Translations under genes and position numbers: made by a program
NCBI RefSeq assembly: GCF_003112675.1
Contig: NZ_BFAY01000006.1
Coordinates: 336,689-400,688 of the forward strand
DNA: 64,000 nucleotides
From: Leptospira johnsonii
GTDB taxonomy: Bacteria > Spirochaetota > Leptospiria > Leptospirales > Leptospiraceae
Direction: 5' to 3'
In this document: positions 1-8,956 of the stretch, in pieces
Layout: each line of letters starts with the position of its first letter
How positions within the stretch are numbered: the stretch's first letter is position 1
The notes under the pieces: model-generated
What the model was told of the DNA's origin: nothing
What the model saw: only the letters and a program-made list of their open reading frames with translations
Databases searched by the model: none

Positions 1-198
1 TCTCCTGACGATCTTTTAGGATCCCAAGAATGGTCCGACCAGAAAGAAGCAGAAGAAGGCAAAAAGAAATTCTTAAAATTATTCTCCGCAAGCCAATGGA
101 AAAGAGAAAGGCTCCCGCCTTCTTTTCATTTGGACGAATACGGTTTGGATCCTAAATCTAGTTTCCGTTTTCCGATCCTGAGCGAGATCTCTTTCTAA
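1..198 (+). CDS. nadE: C-terminal end of a probable glutamine-dependent NAD+ synthase (partial)
   Basis: The window opens inside this reading frame, which is open from base 1 to a TAA at 196-198, so only the last 65 residues are visible. The visible end carries KRERLPPSFHLDEYGLDP followed by RFPIL, which resembles the C-terminal tail of the long, glutamine-hydrolysing NAD+ synthases (final step of NAD synthesis, nicotinate adenine dinucleotide to NAD). The synthetase P-loop and the nitrilase-type glutaminase domain lie outside the window, so the call rests on the tail only. The stop overlaps the stop of the convergent gene by two bases. Confidence 0.5.
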   Translation, partial: SPDDLLGSQEWSDQKEAEEGKKKFLKLFSASQWKRERLPPSFHLDEYGLDPKSSFRFPILSEISF

Positions 199-914
199 AG
201 CCCGGCTTGTTCGTAAGCTCTTTGCTTATCCTTCTGTACTTGTTCCAATTGTTGGATCATAGTTTGTTGGATGGTCTCTAATTTCTTTTCTTGTTCTGGA
301 TCACCTGATCCTTTTTGCAGATCTACCAAATATTTTACGATCTCCAATCTGTCCTTGGATTGTTTCTCCATATAATCGTAATAAGTAACGGTTTGGTCCT
401 TGGATGCGGTACGGCTTAAGACTGCTCTGGTAGCTTCTGAAACTCTTTGTTCAAAAACTTTTCTTTGCTCTTTTTCCGCAGGGCTCATACGGCTGGGAAG
501 AAGCGAGTTATTAGGAAACTTTTCCTTGAGCTGAGCGAATCTTTCCATTTCCTCATTTGTGTAAGGTTTACCTGATTGAGGATTTACAGGGTTATCCGAA
601 TCTGCTGCAGGAGCTCCCGGTTTATTTTCAGAAGAAGGTTCTCCCGCTTCAGGTTCGCGATATTCTGCTTTTCCGGCCTTATAAAAATCGGAGTTTGAAT
701 CGAATAGAGAAGGATCCGCACCTGTTTTGCCATAACCGGAGCGTCCGGAACTGGATCCCGATCCTCCTCCGAAAATACTGGCGAGCGCTTCTGCTTCACT
801 TTGTTTATTTTTGGAATCCGATTTGTCATCGTCGGTCCAAAATAAGACCACCAATAAGAAGATGAAGAATACTATAAAAACTACGGAAATTAATAATGTT
901 CGAACTCTAGTCAC
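195..914 (-). CDS. membrane-anchored protein of unknown function
   Basis: I do not recognise this 239-residue protein. Residues about 6-27 form one strongly hydrophobic helix followed by an acidic and lysine stretch, so it is probably anchored in the inner membrane with the rest in the periplasm. Residues 49-63 are a Gly/Ser-rich linker (GGGSGSSSGRSGYG), then comes a Pro/Ser/Glu-rich section, and the last 110 residues are charged and helical, likely coiled coil (AEKEQRKVFEQRVSEATRAV, KDKQRAYEQAGL). It is convergent with the NAD+ synthase end and its 5' end faces the lipoprotein gene. Probably Leptospira-specific; no function can be proposed. Confidence 0.7.
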   Translation of the reverse strand: MTRVRTLLISVVFIVFFIFLLVVLFWTDDDKSDSKNKQSEAEALASIFGGGSGSSSGRSGYGKTGADPSLFDSNSDFYKAGKAEYREPEAGEPSSENKPGAPAADSDNPVNPQSGKPYTNEEMERFAQLKEKFPNNSLLPSRMSPAEKEQRKVFEQRVSEATRAVLSRTASKDQTVTYYDYMEKQSKDRLEIVKYLVDLQKGSGDPEQEKKLETIQQTMIQQLEQVQKDKQRAYEQAGL

Positions 915-972
915 GACGAGGAAGCCTCAGTTTTTTAGTTGTAAGACCGCTCCAAGGTCGAATTCTATCCTT

Positions 973-1698
973 GTGGGTTGTAAATTTAGAATCCAACAGA
1001 CCCAAAAGGCAGGCAACCTAAAAACCCCTGCCGTTCAGACGGTTTTACTCTCGTTTTTTCTGTTTTTCGCCTCTTGCGGAACGAATACCGAGGTGACCCA
1101 GTCCCCTTTTGTATTCTTAACTCCAGTGGGAGTTCCCCAAATTTTTTCCATAACCGCTAAATACGATAATATAGATACTCATAAGCCAGAGTATGATCTG
1201 AGATATTATATCACTAACCTGGAACCTCAATTCGTAGGTTATAATCTTTATATCACTTTCGCCATCCCTTCCGCGGGAGAAACTCTCAATAATGCCAATC
1301 TATATCTAGAAAACGGGGTCCAACCTTCTTTTCCTCAGTTAGCGATCCAAGCTTCCACTTCCAATGTGGTGACCCAGACGATCGAAAACTTGCAGCCATT
1401 CTCCCCAGTGCAGATGTTCCAAAAATGTGAGGTCTATACTTTCACATTAAGAGCATTATTGAATACAGGCATCACTTCTAATATGTCCACTCCGGTCACA
1501 AGATGTAGTTCCATCTATCCGGACCATTGTGGAACGAATACAAGTTGTAATCCTACTGCATGCACTACGGCAAGCTGCTCAACTTCCACCCAAGCTCTTT
1601 GTCCTGTCGGAACCGCTTGTAATCCCTGCACCAAGGGAAATGCGGCTACCGGTTGCGCCTGCCCTGCGGGAGAATCTCCGCCGGGTTGCAATCTATGA
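973..1698 (+). CDS. putative lipoprotein with Cys-rich C-terminus
   Basis: The protein has a hydrophobic stretch (VLLSFFLFFASCGT) ending in a lipobox-like FASC, so it is probably lipidated at that Cys and exported. The open frame extends back to an ATG at 811, but that would overlap the head of the divergent gene antisense; the only alternative start codon before the signal sequence is GTG at 973, chosen here with moderate certainty and no clear ribosome binding site. The middle (about 160 residues) looks like a beta-rich extracellular domain. The last about 66 residues hold 11 Cys in short CxxxC-like spacings with Thr/Ser/Asn. Its TGA overlaps the ATG of rsmI (ATGA), so the two are translationally coupled. 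Function unknown. Confidence 0.65.
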   Translation: MGCKFRIQQTQKAGNLKTPAVQTVLLSFFLFFASCGTNTEVTQSPFVFLTPVGVPQIFSITAKYDNIDTHKPEYDLRYYITNLEPQFVGYNLYITFAIPSAGETLNNANLYLENGVQPSFPQLAIQASTSNVVTQTIENLQPFSPVQMFQKCEVYTFTLRALLNTGITSNMSTPVTRCSSIYPDHCGTNTSCNPTACTTASCSTSTQALCPVGTACNPCTKGNAATGCACPAGESPPGCNL

Positions 1699-2444
1699 CC
1701 GAAACTCCCAACTCTAAATTTACTATCCGACCTGGAGCCGCTTACGTAGTTGCTACCCCCATAGGAAATTTAGAAGATATCACCTTCCGAGCGGTTCAGG
1801 TCCTCAAACAAGTGGATATCATCTATTGCGAAAATTCTTCTCATAGCAGAAGACTTCTTCAGACATACGAAATTTCTACCCAGACTCGTACATTATATAA
1901 GGACCAAGGCGCGGAACCTTATAAAGGTATTATAGAAGATCTAAAATCAGGAAAAACCTTAGCCTTAGTTTCGGATGCAGGAACTCCTGGTGTCTCAGAC
2001 CCGGGCTCTCAACTGGTTCGCATATTACGAGAGGAGAATATTCCAATCGTTCCGATCCCGGGGGCAAGCGCTCTCACCTCTATGCTTTCCGTTTCCGGTT
2101 GGCAGGTGCAGCCTTCTCTCTTTCTTGGTTTTCTGTCCGAGAAAAAGGGTAAAAAAAGAAACCAACTAAAAGAATGGGAAAACTTCGAAGGAGTACTCAC
2201 CATCTTCGAATCGGTTCATAGGATCAGGGATACTCTGTCTGCTATCCGGGAAATTTTTCCAAATTCTCCGATCCTTTTAGGAAGAGAATTGACTAAAATC
2301 CATGAGGAAATCCTGAAAATAGAACCTGTTCAGCCCCTGGAATCCCTGAAATTCCCGGAAAAGGGAGAATTTGTGGTGCTAATCTATACAAATCCTAAAA
2401 AAATGCTTAACGGACGTGTCGGAGATGCCGATACTTTAGAGTGA
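1695..2444 (+). CDS. rsmI: 16S rRNA (cytidine1402-2'-O)-methyltransferase
   Basis: RsmI 2'-O-methylates C1402 in the decoding centre of 16S rRNA with SAM. The 249-residue protein starts at ATG 1695, which overlaps the upstream stop by ATGA; an earlier in-frame start at 1653 would lie inside the lipoprotein gene. The tetrapyrrole methylase fold is shown by YVVATPIGNLEDITFRA near the N-terminus, then SDAGTPGVSDPGSQLV and the PIPGASALTSMLSVSG segment, all characteristic of RsmI. Length is slightly under the E. coli protein (286 residues). The FlgM-like gene follows after 12 bases. Confidence 0.93.
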   Translation: MTETPNSKFTIRPGAAYVVATPIGNLEDITFRAVQVLKQVDIIYCENSSHSRRLLQTYEISTQTRTLYKDQGAEPYKGIIEDLKSGKTLALVSDAGTPGVSDPGSQLVRILREENIPIVPIPGASALTSMLSVSGWQVQPSLFLGFLSEKKGKKRNQLKEWENFEGVLTIFESVHRIRDTLSAIREIFPNSPILLGRELTKIHEEILKIEPVQPLESLKFPEKGEFVVLIYTNPKKMLNGRVGDADTLE

Positions 2445-2456
2445 GAGGGAAAACCC

Positions 2457-2780
2457 ATGACTATCGATAAAATAGGCGGCATTGGTGGAGGATCTTACGA
2501 GCCACGTAAGTCGGCCCCTGTACGCAAAACTGAATCTAAAGAATCATTCGACAATATTTCTATTTCCGACACTGCAAAACAAAAGGCTTCGGAAGCTCGT
2601 ATCCAAGCGGAAGTTCAAACGATCGCACAAAAGATCGTGGCAAGCCCGGTGGATTCTGAACGTTCCACCAAGCTGAAAGAAGTTAAGGAAAAACTAAAGA
2701 ATGGAGATTACGATAATCTCAGCCCTGAGATCTTGAACGCAGTAGCTGATCGTATCGCAGAATCTTTTTTAGGCCGTTAA
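2457..2780 (+). CDS. FlgM-like anti-sigma factor domain protein
   Basis: A 107-residue protein whose C-terminal half (residues 69-105: SERSTKLKEVKEKLKNGDY, then LSPEILNAVADRIAESFL) has the layout of the FlgM family, which binds and holds back the flagellar sigma factor sigma-28. The N-terminal half is polar, Gly/Ser/Lys-rich and probably disordered, also as in FlgM. It lies 12 bases after rsmI and is followed by a strong hairpin terminator. The family assignment is by eye; a generic small DUF with a similar helix pair is the alternative. Confidence 0.55.
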   Translation: MTIDKIGGIGGGSYEPRKSAPVRKTESKESFDNISISDTAKQKASEARIQAEVQTIAQKIVASPVDSERSTKLKEVKEKLKNGDYDNLSPEILNAVADRIAESFLGR

Positions 2781-2789
2781 TTTATAATT

Positions 2790-2824
2790 AAATCCGGAAT
2801 TGTTTCCCTTGGATTCCGGATTTT
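2790..2824 (+). terminator. intrinsic terminator after the FlgM-like gene
   Basis: A perfect 11-bp inverted repeat (AAATCCGGAAT and ATTCCGGATTT) with a 12-base loop, ending in a short T run, lies 10 bases after the FlgM-like stop codon. It should end the lipoprotein-rsmI-flgM-like transcript. Confidence 0.7.
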
Positions 2825-2862
2825 ACATACTTCCTCTCAATTAAAAGGGAGAACGACACAAA

Positions 2863-4032
2863 ATGCCGATACTCCCCGACTGGATCAATTTTAGTTTTCC
2901 CACCAAAATCCATTTTGAAGTCGATTGCGGCTTTAAAATGGGAAACTTCATTAAGAATATAGGCAACCGCGCGGTCATTCTTTCCACTCAAAGTGAGTTG
3001 GAGAATATGGACGAGTTCTCCATCATCAAAACCTCTCTTGAGAAACATATAGACGGTGTCATTCTGTACGACAATATAGAGAAAGAACCTACATTAAAAG
3101 AACTAGATACTGCCGCCTACTTCGCTAGGATCTCCAACGCAAACTGTATCATCGGCTACGGTTCTTACGAAAGTTTAAATATGGCAAAGTTAGTCGCACT
3201 TCTTGCGAGTAACGACGCGTTCGCAGAAGATGTCTTTATCCTGAAAAAAAATATTAGACTAAAAAAACCGATCCCTCTCATTCTGATCCCTACTCACCCA
3301 GTGATGGGCCTGGAATGCTCTCCAACAGCTACAGTGTACATGGATGACGACAGGACCGTTCGTTATTATTCTAATGAGTTTCTTTTTCCGGAAATGGTGA
3401 TCGCTGACGCTAAGATCAGCAGTTTTATGACTTCTGCGGACGTGGCAAAAGTGGGTGTGGGAATTTTAGCCGCTGCTGTAGACAGTATTCTTTCCAAATA
3501 TTCGAACGAAATTACAAACTCCTCTTCTTTGAGAGCGATAGAGATCATTTATAAAAACTTGGTCCCTGCCATAAGGGATCCTAAGAACTTGCAGTACAAA
3601 AATGCGATCTTCGGTGCGAGTCTGCTTGTAGGAATGTCCCATTCTTCCAGTTCATTAGGACTTTGTTATGCACTTTCTTTAGCGGCTTCTAACCTAACGA
3701 ACCTGGACGTTTTCCAAGCGATGTCAATTCTTCTTCCCCACGTGATGGAGTACAACCTGACCTCCTCCGCAGGTAAATATGTGATGATCGCAAAAGCCCT
3801 GGACGAGGACATCACCAATATTTCGGTGATCGAGGCTGCCATCAAAGCGGTAGAAGGTATCCGTAAAATTTATATAGAACTTAAGATCCCGCAAAGGCTT
3901 TCTGAATACGAGGTTCGTAAGATTGATCTGCCTGGGATCGCAAGCCTTGCTTCTTCTTTTCCTTTCTTGGATTCTCTTCCTAGGGAACTTCCTAAAAACG
4001 AGATCGAAACCATCCTAGTCGCTGCGTTCTAA
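2863..4032 (+). CDS. iron-containing alcohol dehydrogenase fold protein lacking metal ligands
   Basis: A 389-residue protein with the overall plan of group III (iron) alcohol dehydrogenases: an N-terminal nucleotide-binding half with IIGYGSYESLNMAKLVA where the family has GGGS-x2-D-x-AK, the TP(T/H) segment IPTHPVMGLECSPTATV, and an all-helical C-terminal half with FGASLLVGMSHSSSSLGLCYA and LLPHVMEYN. The family binds its metal with one Asp and three His. In the corresponding places I read VGVGILAAAVDS (for G-x-DAL-x-HAxE), LCYALS (for xxHAL) and no HG before the LLPHVM segment, so all four appear lost. The pair GGGS to GYGS also weakens the NAD site. It may be a non-catalytic relative. ATG 2863 is preceded by AAGGGAGAAC. 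Confidence 0.75.
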   Translation: MPILPDWINFSFPTKIHFEVDCGFKMGNFIKNIGNRAVILSTQSELENMDEFSIIKTSLEKHIDGVILYDNIEKEPTLKELDTAAYFARISNANCIIGYGSYESLNMAKLVALLASNDAFAEDVFILKKNIRLKKPIPLILIPTHPVMGLECSPTATVYMDDDRTVRYYSNEFLFPEMVIADAKISSFMTSADVAKVGVGILAAAVDSILSKYSNEITNSSSLRAIEIIYKNLVPAIRDPKNLQYKNAIFGASLLVGMSHSSSSLGLCYALSLAASNLTNLDVFQAMSILLPHVMEYNLTSSAGKYVMIAKALDEDITNISVIEAAIKAVEGIRKIYIELKIPQRLSEYEVRKIDLPGIASLASSFPFLDSLPRELPKNEIETILVAAF

Positions 4033-4103
4033 GCCGTAAAAAAAGCGGTTTATGTCGGGAAAAACATTTGAAAGGTCCGATCGGGGTCCGAGAATGGAGA
4101 CTC

Positions 4104-4424
4104 ATGAGCGAAGAATCCATAGACACGATTATCGGGGAAGACATCCAATTCCGAGGCAAACTACGTTTCAATAACGCACTCAAGATCAAGGGCCAATTCA
4201 AGGGTACCATTGAGACCACTGGATCTTTGATCGTAGGAGAAACTGGAAGAGTCGAGGCCGATATCGAAACAGGAACCTTGGAAATCGAGGGAGATCTAAA
4301 AGGAAATATCAGCGCTGCCTCCAAAGTTTCCGTCCGCAAGACAGGAAAATTAGTCGGAGACGTTCGCACTCCGGATCTGGAAATCGAATCGGGAGCAAAA
4401 TTCAGCGGGAATTGCATCATGTAA
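4104..4424 (+). CDS. bactofilin family cytoskeletal protein
   Basis: Bactofilins are small right-handed beta-helix proteins that self-assemble into filaments and place cell-wall or motility machinery. This 106-residue protein shows the regular short repeats of the family (LRFNNALKIKGQFKGTIETT, GSLIVGETGRVEADIETGTL, EIEGDLKGNISAASKV). The start at ATG 4104 is chosen because GGAG lies 5 bases upstream; a TTG at 4068 would add 12 residues. In several bacteria bactofilins work with M23 peptidases; one is encoded 3.4 kb away here, which is only suggestive. recJ overlaps its 3' end if its TTG start is used. Confidence 0.85.
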   Translation: MSEESIDTIIGEDIQFRGKLRFNNALKIKGQFKGTIETTGSLIVGETGRVEADIETGTLEIEGDLKGNISAASKVSVRKTGKLVGDVRTPDLEIESGAKFSGNCIM

Positions 4425-4426
4425 TT

Positions 4427-6331
4427 ATGCCCCAGCATGGACCAGATTTTCATAACCTACCAAATTCTTCCATACAAGGCTTAACTCCTCTCCAGTCCCA
4501 TGTGTTCGGGACTAAATTCGGAGGGGTTTCCGATCCTACCAAGATCCTTGCCCAAAATATTGCAGATCTTCCTTCTCCGTTTTTATTACCGGACATGGAT
4601 GACTCTATCCGCATTCTTCAATCCGCTGTTCGGGAAAAAAAATCCATCTTACTCTATGGAGATAGAGACAGCGACGGAGTTTGTTCTACAAGCCTACTCG
4701 CCAATTTTTTAAGAGGGATACATCCAGGGAAGCTCACAGTTAAAACTTCCAGCGAGGAAGATTACGGACTCTGCGAACCTGCGATGAAATATGTAAGAGA
4801 GGTCCGACCGGACTTACTCGTGACCCTGGACTTCGGAACAAGCAATAGTACCGAAATAGAAGAATTGAATAAAGAAGGTATACAAGTAGTGGTACTAGAC
4901 CACCACGAGATCCCGGACAGAATCCCTTCTTCTTGTAAACTGATCTCTCCTAAAAGAGGAGATTCCCTCTATCCAACCGAAAAGATCTGCACTTCCGTAA
5001 TCGCATGGAAACTTATCACAGCCTGGCTTTATAGTACATTAGAAAATTATAATTCTTTAGTTTGGATCCCAGATGGAGAGACATTTTTTAGCGGCTCGCT
5101 CGTCAAAAACGGGATCAAACTTTTCAAAGGGGACAAGTCGGAAGCAGAAAAACATTTTGCCGGTAGTTTCATAGATTGGCCCACCGCTTCCAAAACCCAA
5201 TTCCCTGAAAGAGAGGTTTTCTATTCTCAGATATCTTCTTCTCCTGCGATCTGGGAACAGGTTTTGAAAAATTTAGATCTAGCTTCTATAGGTACAATCA
5301 CCGATATGATGCCTCTTGTGGGAGAAAATAGGATCATAGTTAAAGAAGGTTGTTACACTTTACAAAAGATCAAAACGGGAGAATTTTCACATCGTCCAGG
5401 TTTGGAAAAACTTTTCTCTCAATTGGATCTAGATAAAAAAAAGGTACTCTCCAGAGATCTGGGCTGGAGTATTGGTCCTGCATTAAATGCCGCTGGAAGA
5501 ATGCAAAAAACGGAGGCAGCGCTTGGACTTCTTCTTTCCAACTCCGACAAGGAAGCGGAAACACTCGCAACGGACCTTCTCAAATTAAACGAAGAAAGAA
5601 GAGAAAGAACCAAAAGAAATTTATTCAGAGTAGAAGGTTTCCTAAAAAGAAAAAGAGAAAGAACGGAAAGACCGATCCTCTTTTGTTACGAACCTGATTT
5701 CGAACCTGGAGTTTCAGGGATCGTAGCCACAAGACTCGTGGAACAATACAAAAGACCTGTAGTATTTATTGCACCCGATCATGGACATGCAAAAGGAAGC
5801 GTAAGAGCTTACGGCAGCGAGAATGTACTAAACCTTCTAAAAAAAGCGGAGACTATTTTTCACCAATTCGGCGGTCATAAAGAAGCAGGAGGATTTTCAC
5901 TTTCCATTGATCAGATCCCAAGACTTGCAGAAATTCTTTTCCAAGAAGCAGGAAGCTGGTTGGAATCGGAAAAAGTTTCCGGCCTACAAGAAGACACTAA
6001 AAGTTTAGTCAGTCTAAGACCACAAGAGTTAAGAGAAAATTTATATACGGAGCTTGGACTATTCGAACCTTTCGGAATGGAAAATCCTGCTCCGTTACTT
6101 TCCGTAAAAGGAGCAAAAATACTTTCTTATCGCCCTTTGTCGGACGGCAAACATGCAAGGTTTAAAATTCTGGCGTCTTCCGAATCCATCCAAGCGATTA
6201 TCTGGAATAAGGCGGAAGAATTCTCCCAAGTTTTAAGAGAAAAAGGTGAGTTAGATCTTTGGGGATGTTTAGAAGAGAACACTTTCAAAGGAAAGACCAG
6301 CCTTCAGTTCGTGATCCAATCCTTCGAATAA
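4427..6331 (+). CDS. recJ: single-stranded-DNA-specific exonuclease RecJ
   Basis: RecJ digests single-stranded DNA 5' to 3' in recombination and mismatch repair, using two metal ions bound by the DHH domain. Motif I is LLYGDRDSDGVCSTSLL (residues about 75-91), the Asp of motif II is LVTLDFG and the DHH motif is VVVLDHHE (about 153-160). The DHHA1 domain carries the FHQFGGHKEAGGFSL signature near residue 480. At 634 residues it is a little longer than E. coli RecJ (577). ATG 4427 is preferred; TTG 4412 overlaps the bactofilin stop and is possible. It ends 8 bases from the convergent pcnB stop. Confidence 0.93.
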   Translation: MPQHGPDFHNLPNSSIQGLTPLQSHVFGTKFGGVSDPTKILAQNIADLPSPFLLPDMDDSIRILQSAVREKKSILLYGDRDSDGVCSTSLLANFLRGIHPGKLTVKTSSEEDYGLCEPAMKYVREVRPDLLVTLDFGTSNSTEIEELNKEGIQVVVLDHHEIPDRIPSSCKLISPKRGDSLYPTEKICTSVIAWKLITAWLYSTLENYNSLVWIPDGETFFSGSLVKNGIKLFKGDKSEAEKHFAGSFIDWPTASKTQFPEREVFYSQISSSPAIWEQVLKNLDLASIGTITDMMPLVGENRIIVKEGCYTLQKIKTGEFSHRPGLEKLFSQLDLDKKKVLSRDLGWSIGPALNAAGRMQKTEAALGLLLSNSDKEAETLATDLLKLNEERRERTKRNLFRVEGFLKRKRERTERPILFCYEPDFEPGVSGIVATRLVEQYKRPVVFIAPDHGHAKGSVRAYGSENVLNLLKKAETIFHQFGGHKEAGGFSLSIDQIPRLAEILFQEAGSWLESEKVSGLQEDTKSLVSLRPQELRENLYTELGLFEPFGMENPAPLLSVKGAKILSYRPLSDGKHARFKILASSESIQAIIWNKAEEFSQVLREKGELDLWGCLEENTFKGKTSLQFVIQSFE

Positions 6332-6339
6332 GATCAATA

Positions 6340-7809
6340 TCAATCCGAATCGTTAGAATCGGAATCTTCAGAACTAGCTTCCGGTTGCTGCTTTGATCCT
6401 TCTCCGTTTTGGCGGCCCTTTCTGTTACGATCTTTAAATCGGCCACCGCCGCCTTCCCTTTCTTTACGGTTTCGATTCGGACGTCCGCTGCCTTCTTTCC
6501 TGGCACCGCCGCCGCCACCACCAATGCTATTTGGAAGCACAGGTCTTTTTCGAAGAGAGATCTCCCAGAAGAATGCAGACTGTAGAGCCTGATCGTTATT
6601 ATCCGCGATTGCATTGATCTTAAAGACGTAAAACGCATCGTAGAAGAAGTCTTTCTTACGGAAGAAATTGTTTTGAGAGGCTTTATCATCCTCAGTATGA
6701 GTGAATCTTTCCTGAGAGGCAAAAACCTTGATCAGTCTTTCCTTATCTTTTTTAGGAGTTCCCAATCTCTGGAAAATCGGCTCCAAAGCTTGTTTTAAGG
6801 AAGCAACCAAATGCCCCCCACTCTTCTTAGTTAAAGATTCTTCCGAAAGGTCTGAAAATAAAAGTGCATAAAAGATCTGAGGAGTAAGTTCCTCTCTTTC
6901 GGATAATAATTTGTCTGCGATCACCAAACGTTTTCCGACTCTGGTTTCTAAAAACTTGTCCCCAAAGTCCGGATTTTTTCTACGTTCTTTCTCGAATGCT
7001 TCTTTGAATAGAACTTCCAAAAGGGAATTTTGTGCCATTCCTTGGAAAATAAGAGAAGTTCTCCAGGTACGGAAAATTTTATTATATTCTTCCAACATAC
7101 GAGAAGAAGAAGCCTTCTCTAATTCGTGAACATTCTTCTTAATAGACTTGGAAGTCCCCCGATCTATTTTCAGACCGAGAAGCACTGCAAACTTTACAGC
7201 ACGCAACATTCTCACAGGATCTTCTCTGAAAGAAATATCAGGATTACCGATCACTCTCAGTTGTCTGCTTTGAATATCTTCGTATCCGCCCACATAATCC
7301 ACGATGGAATCGTTACGAATATCATAGTATAACGCGTTGATGGTAAAGTCTCTTCTGGCTGCGTCTTCCTGTGGAGTTCCGAATTTATTATCGCGTTTGA
7401 TCAGATAATCCTGATCTTCCACAGGTTTTTCGAAACGATGTTCGGGAAGAGAACGGAAAGTACTAACCTCGATCACCTTTCCCTTAAAGAGAATATGAAC
7501 GATCTTAAATCTGCGACCGATGATACGGCAGTTATTAAAGATTTTCTTAATTTGATTCGGAGTCGCGTTGGTGACCACGTCAAAATCTTTTGGCTTGCGT
7601 CCCAAAAGAAGATCCCGCACTCCTCCGCCTACTATATAGGCCTTGTATCCGAATTTATGAAGACGATGGATAATCTTTACCGCATCCTCATCGATCATTG
7701 TCTTGCGGATCGGATGCGAATCCCGATAAAACCTCCGTCCCTCCGGATAAATAAGAATGTCGTCGACGGATCCTATTTTTTTCTTGAAGAGATTGGACAG
7801 AAATTTCAT
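6340..7809 (-). CDS. pcnB: poly(A) polymerase I / CCA-adding-like nucleotidyltransferase
   Basis: The enzyme adds 3' poly(A) tails that promote RNA decay. Residues 61-70 are [10 protein letters not shown] and 72-80 KPKDFDVVT with the two metal-binding Asp; [11 protein letters not shown] and EVSTFR follow, the same order as E. coli PcnB, which also has GRRF. A CCA-adding enzyme is the main alternative because the families share this head. The last about 65 residues (bases 6343-6540) are unusual: a run of six Gly, then Arg/Gly/Asn-rich repeats ([20 protein letters not shown]) and an acidic Ser/Asp end, a likely disordered RNA-binding tail. Divergent from the M23 gene by 59 bases. Confidence 0.9.
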   Translation of the reverse strand: MKFLSNLFKKKIGSVDDILIYPEGRRFYRDSHPIRKTMIDEDAVKIIHRLHKFGYKAYIVGGGVRDLLLGRKPKDFDVVTNATPNQIKKIFNNCRIIGRRFKIVHILFKGKVIEVSTFRSLPEHRFEKPVEDQDYLIKRDNKFGTPQEDAARRDFTINALYYDIRNDSIVDYVGGYEDIQSRQLRVIGNPDISFREDPVRMLRAVKFAVLLGLKIDRGTSKSIKKNVHELEKASSSRMLEEYNKIFRTWRTSLIFQGMAQNSLLEVLFKEAFEKERRKNPDFGDKFLETRVGKRLVIADKLLSEREELTPQIFYALLFSDLSEESLTKKSGGHLVASLKQALEPIFQRLGTPKKDKERLIKVFASQERFTHTEDDKASQNNFFRKKDFFYDAFYVFKINAIADNNDQALQSAFFWEISLRKRPVLPNSIGGGGGGARKEGSGRPNRNRKEREGGGGRFKDRNRKGRQNGEGSKQQPEASSEDSDSNDSD

Positions 7810-7868
7810 ATGATGGGATAGTTAAGTCCTATAATCCCTGTCGGACCCCTACCTGCAAGTAAAAATCT

Positions 7869-8885
7869 ATGAACAACGAGGCAAAGTTCGAAGACCGCCC
7901 CAGAGCCGCAGAAAGGCTGAAGATCAAGTATCTTCGCTTCCGTTCTTCCTGGCTAAAAATCAAAGAAAAAGGGTCTCGAAAAATTTCTTTCTTACTAGTG
8001 CCTCACGATCACGAGGCTGTGCTGAACGTGGAGCTAAGCGTTTTTATGGCTGCGTTCTTAGGAGTACTTTCCGTTCTACTTTTCGTACTCGCGAGTGCAT
8101 TCGTGGTCTACATGAACTTTTTTTTCGTACCGAATCGGGAGCTGATCCGAGAGACCGACAATAATGTAGGGCTGTTTCTTTATTATAACTCTCTTCTCAA
8201 AGACGCTAAGAAAGAAATTTCCGGATTAGAAAAAAAGACAGAACAGTTGAACCTAGTCGCTTGGGAAGAAGTTCCCTGGAAAAGAATTCTCACCTTCGAT
8301 TACGTACCTGAGTTCAGCTTAAAGAAGAATGTTCCGGAATCTTCGACTAACATGGATCTGTATTCCGATACTGTAGAAGGTTTTGCAGAGAGAAATATAG
8401 AATTGTACAAGATCAAACACGCCTTCCAAAACGCATTCGATTACTTGGAAGAAAGAGAGTCCATTCTATACGCGATGCCAAGAGGCAGACCGTTGAAACC
8501 TGGAGTAGGATTTGTGACTTCTACTTTCGGAGGAAGAGTGGATCCATTCGGCCTAGTAGAGATGGGAGAATTCCACTCAGGTATCGATTTTGCCGCGGGT
8601 GAAGGAACTCCTATATACGCGACAGCTCCAGGAGTTATAGAAGATAATGGACAATCCGCGGGAGGACTCGGAAAAAGTATCCGTATCAACCATTTGAACG
8701 GATTTTATACAGTGTATGGACACTGCTCCGTAGTCTTCGTGGAAAAAGGACAGTTAGTAACCAGAGGCCAACATATCGGAAATGTAGGCTCCACAGGAAA
8801 AGCCACAGGACCTCACGTGCATTACGAGGTTCATATAGGTTACGATCCTCCTATGGACCCCGCAGAATTCGTTAATATGGAATAA
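7869..8885 (+). CDS. membrane-anchored M23 (LytM-type) peptidase
   Basis: A zinc metallopeptidase family that cuts peptide crosslinks in peptidoglycan or binds it. The 338-residue protein has a cytoplasmic lead of about 50 residues, one transmembrane segment (about 55-87), a periplasmic helical section and a C-terminal LytM domain. The zinc-binding pattern is complete: HSGIDFA (HxxxD, near residue 235), and the HxH in GPHVHYEVH near residue 314, with the YGHCS segment before it. A complete site argues for an active enzyme and not an EnvC-like activator. It begins at ATG 7869. Confidence 0.88.
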   Translation: MNNEAKFEDRPRAAERLKIKYLRFRSSWLKIKEKGSRKISFLLVPHDHEAVLNVELSVFMAAFLGVLSVLLFVLASAFVVYMNFFFVPNRELIRETDNNVGLFLYYNSLLKDAKKEISGLEKKTEQLNLVAWEEVPWKRILTFDYVPEFSLKKNVPESSTNMDLYSDTVEGFAERNIELYKIKHAFQNAFDYLEERESILYAMPRGRPLKPGVGFVTSTFGGRVDPFGLVEMGEFHSGIDFAAGEGTPIYATAPGVIEDNGQSAGGLGKSIRINHLNGFYTVYGHCSVVFVEKGQLVTRGQHIGNVGSTGKATGPHVHYEVHIGYDPPMDPAEFVNME

Positions 8886-8956
8886 TTTTTAATCTCTCCG
8901 AAACTTTCCCGATTCGGGGAACGAATATAAGGGAAAAAAGATCCAAAGAAGGAACC

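Noticed and set aside
557..865. Plus-strand open frame inside the 195-914 gene
   Set aside because: Antisense to a coherent minus-strand protein and without a plausible protein composition or ribosome site.
811..972. N-terminal extension of the Cys-rich lipoprotein
   Set aside because: It would overlap the head of the divergent gene and place a long non-signal stretch before the lipobox.
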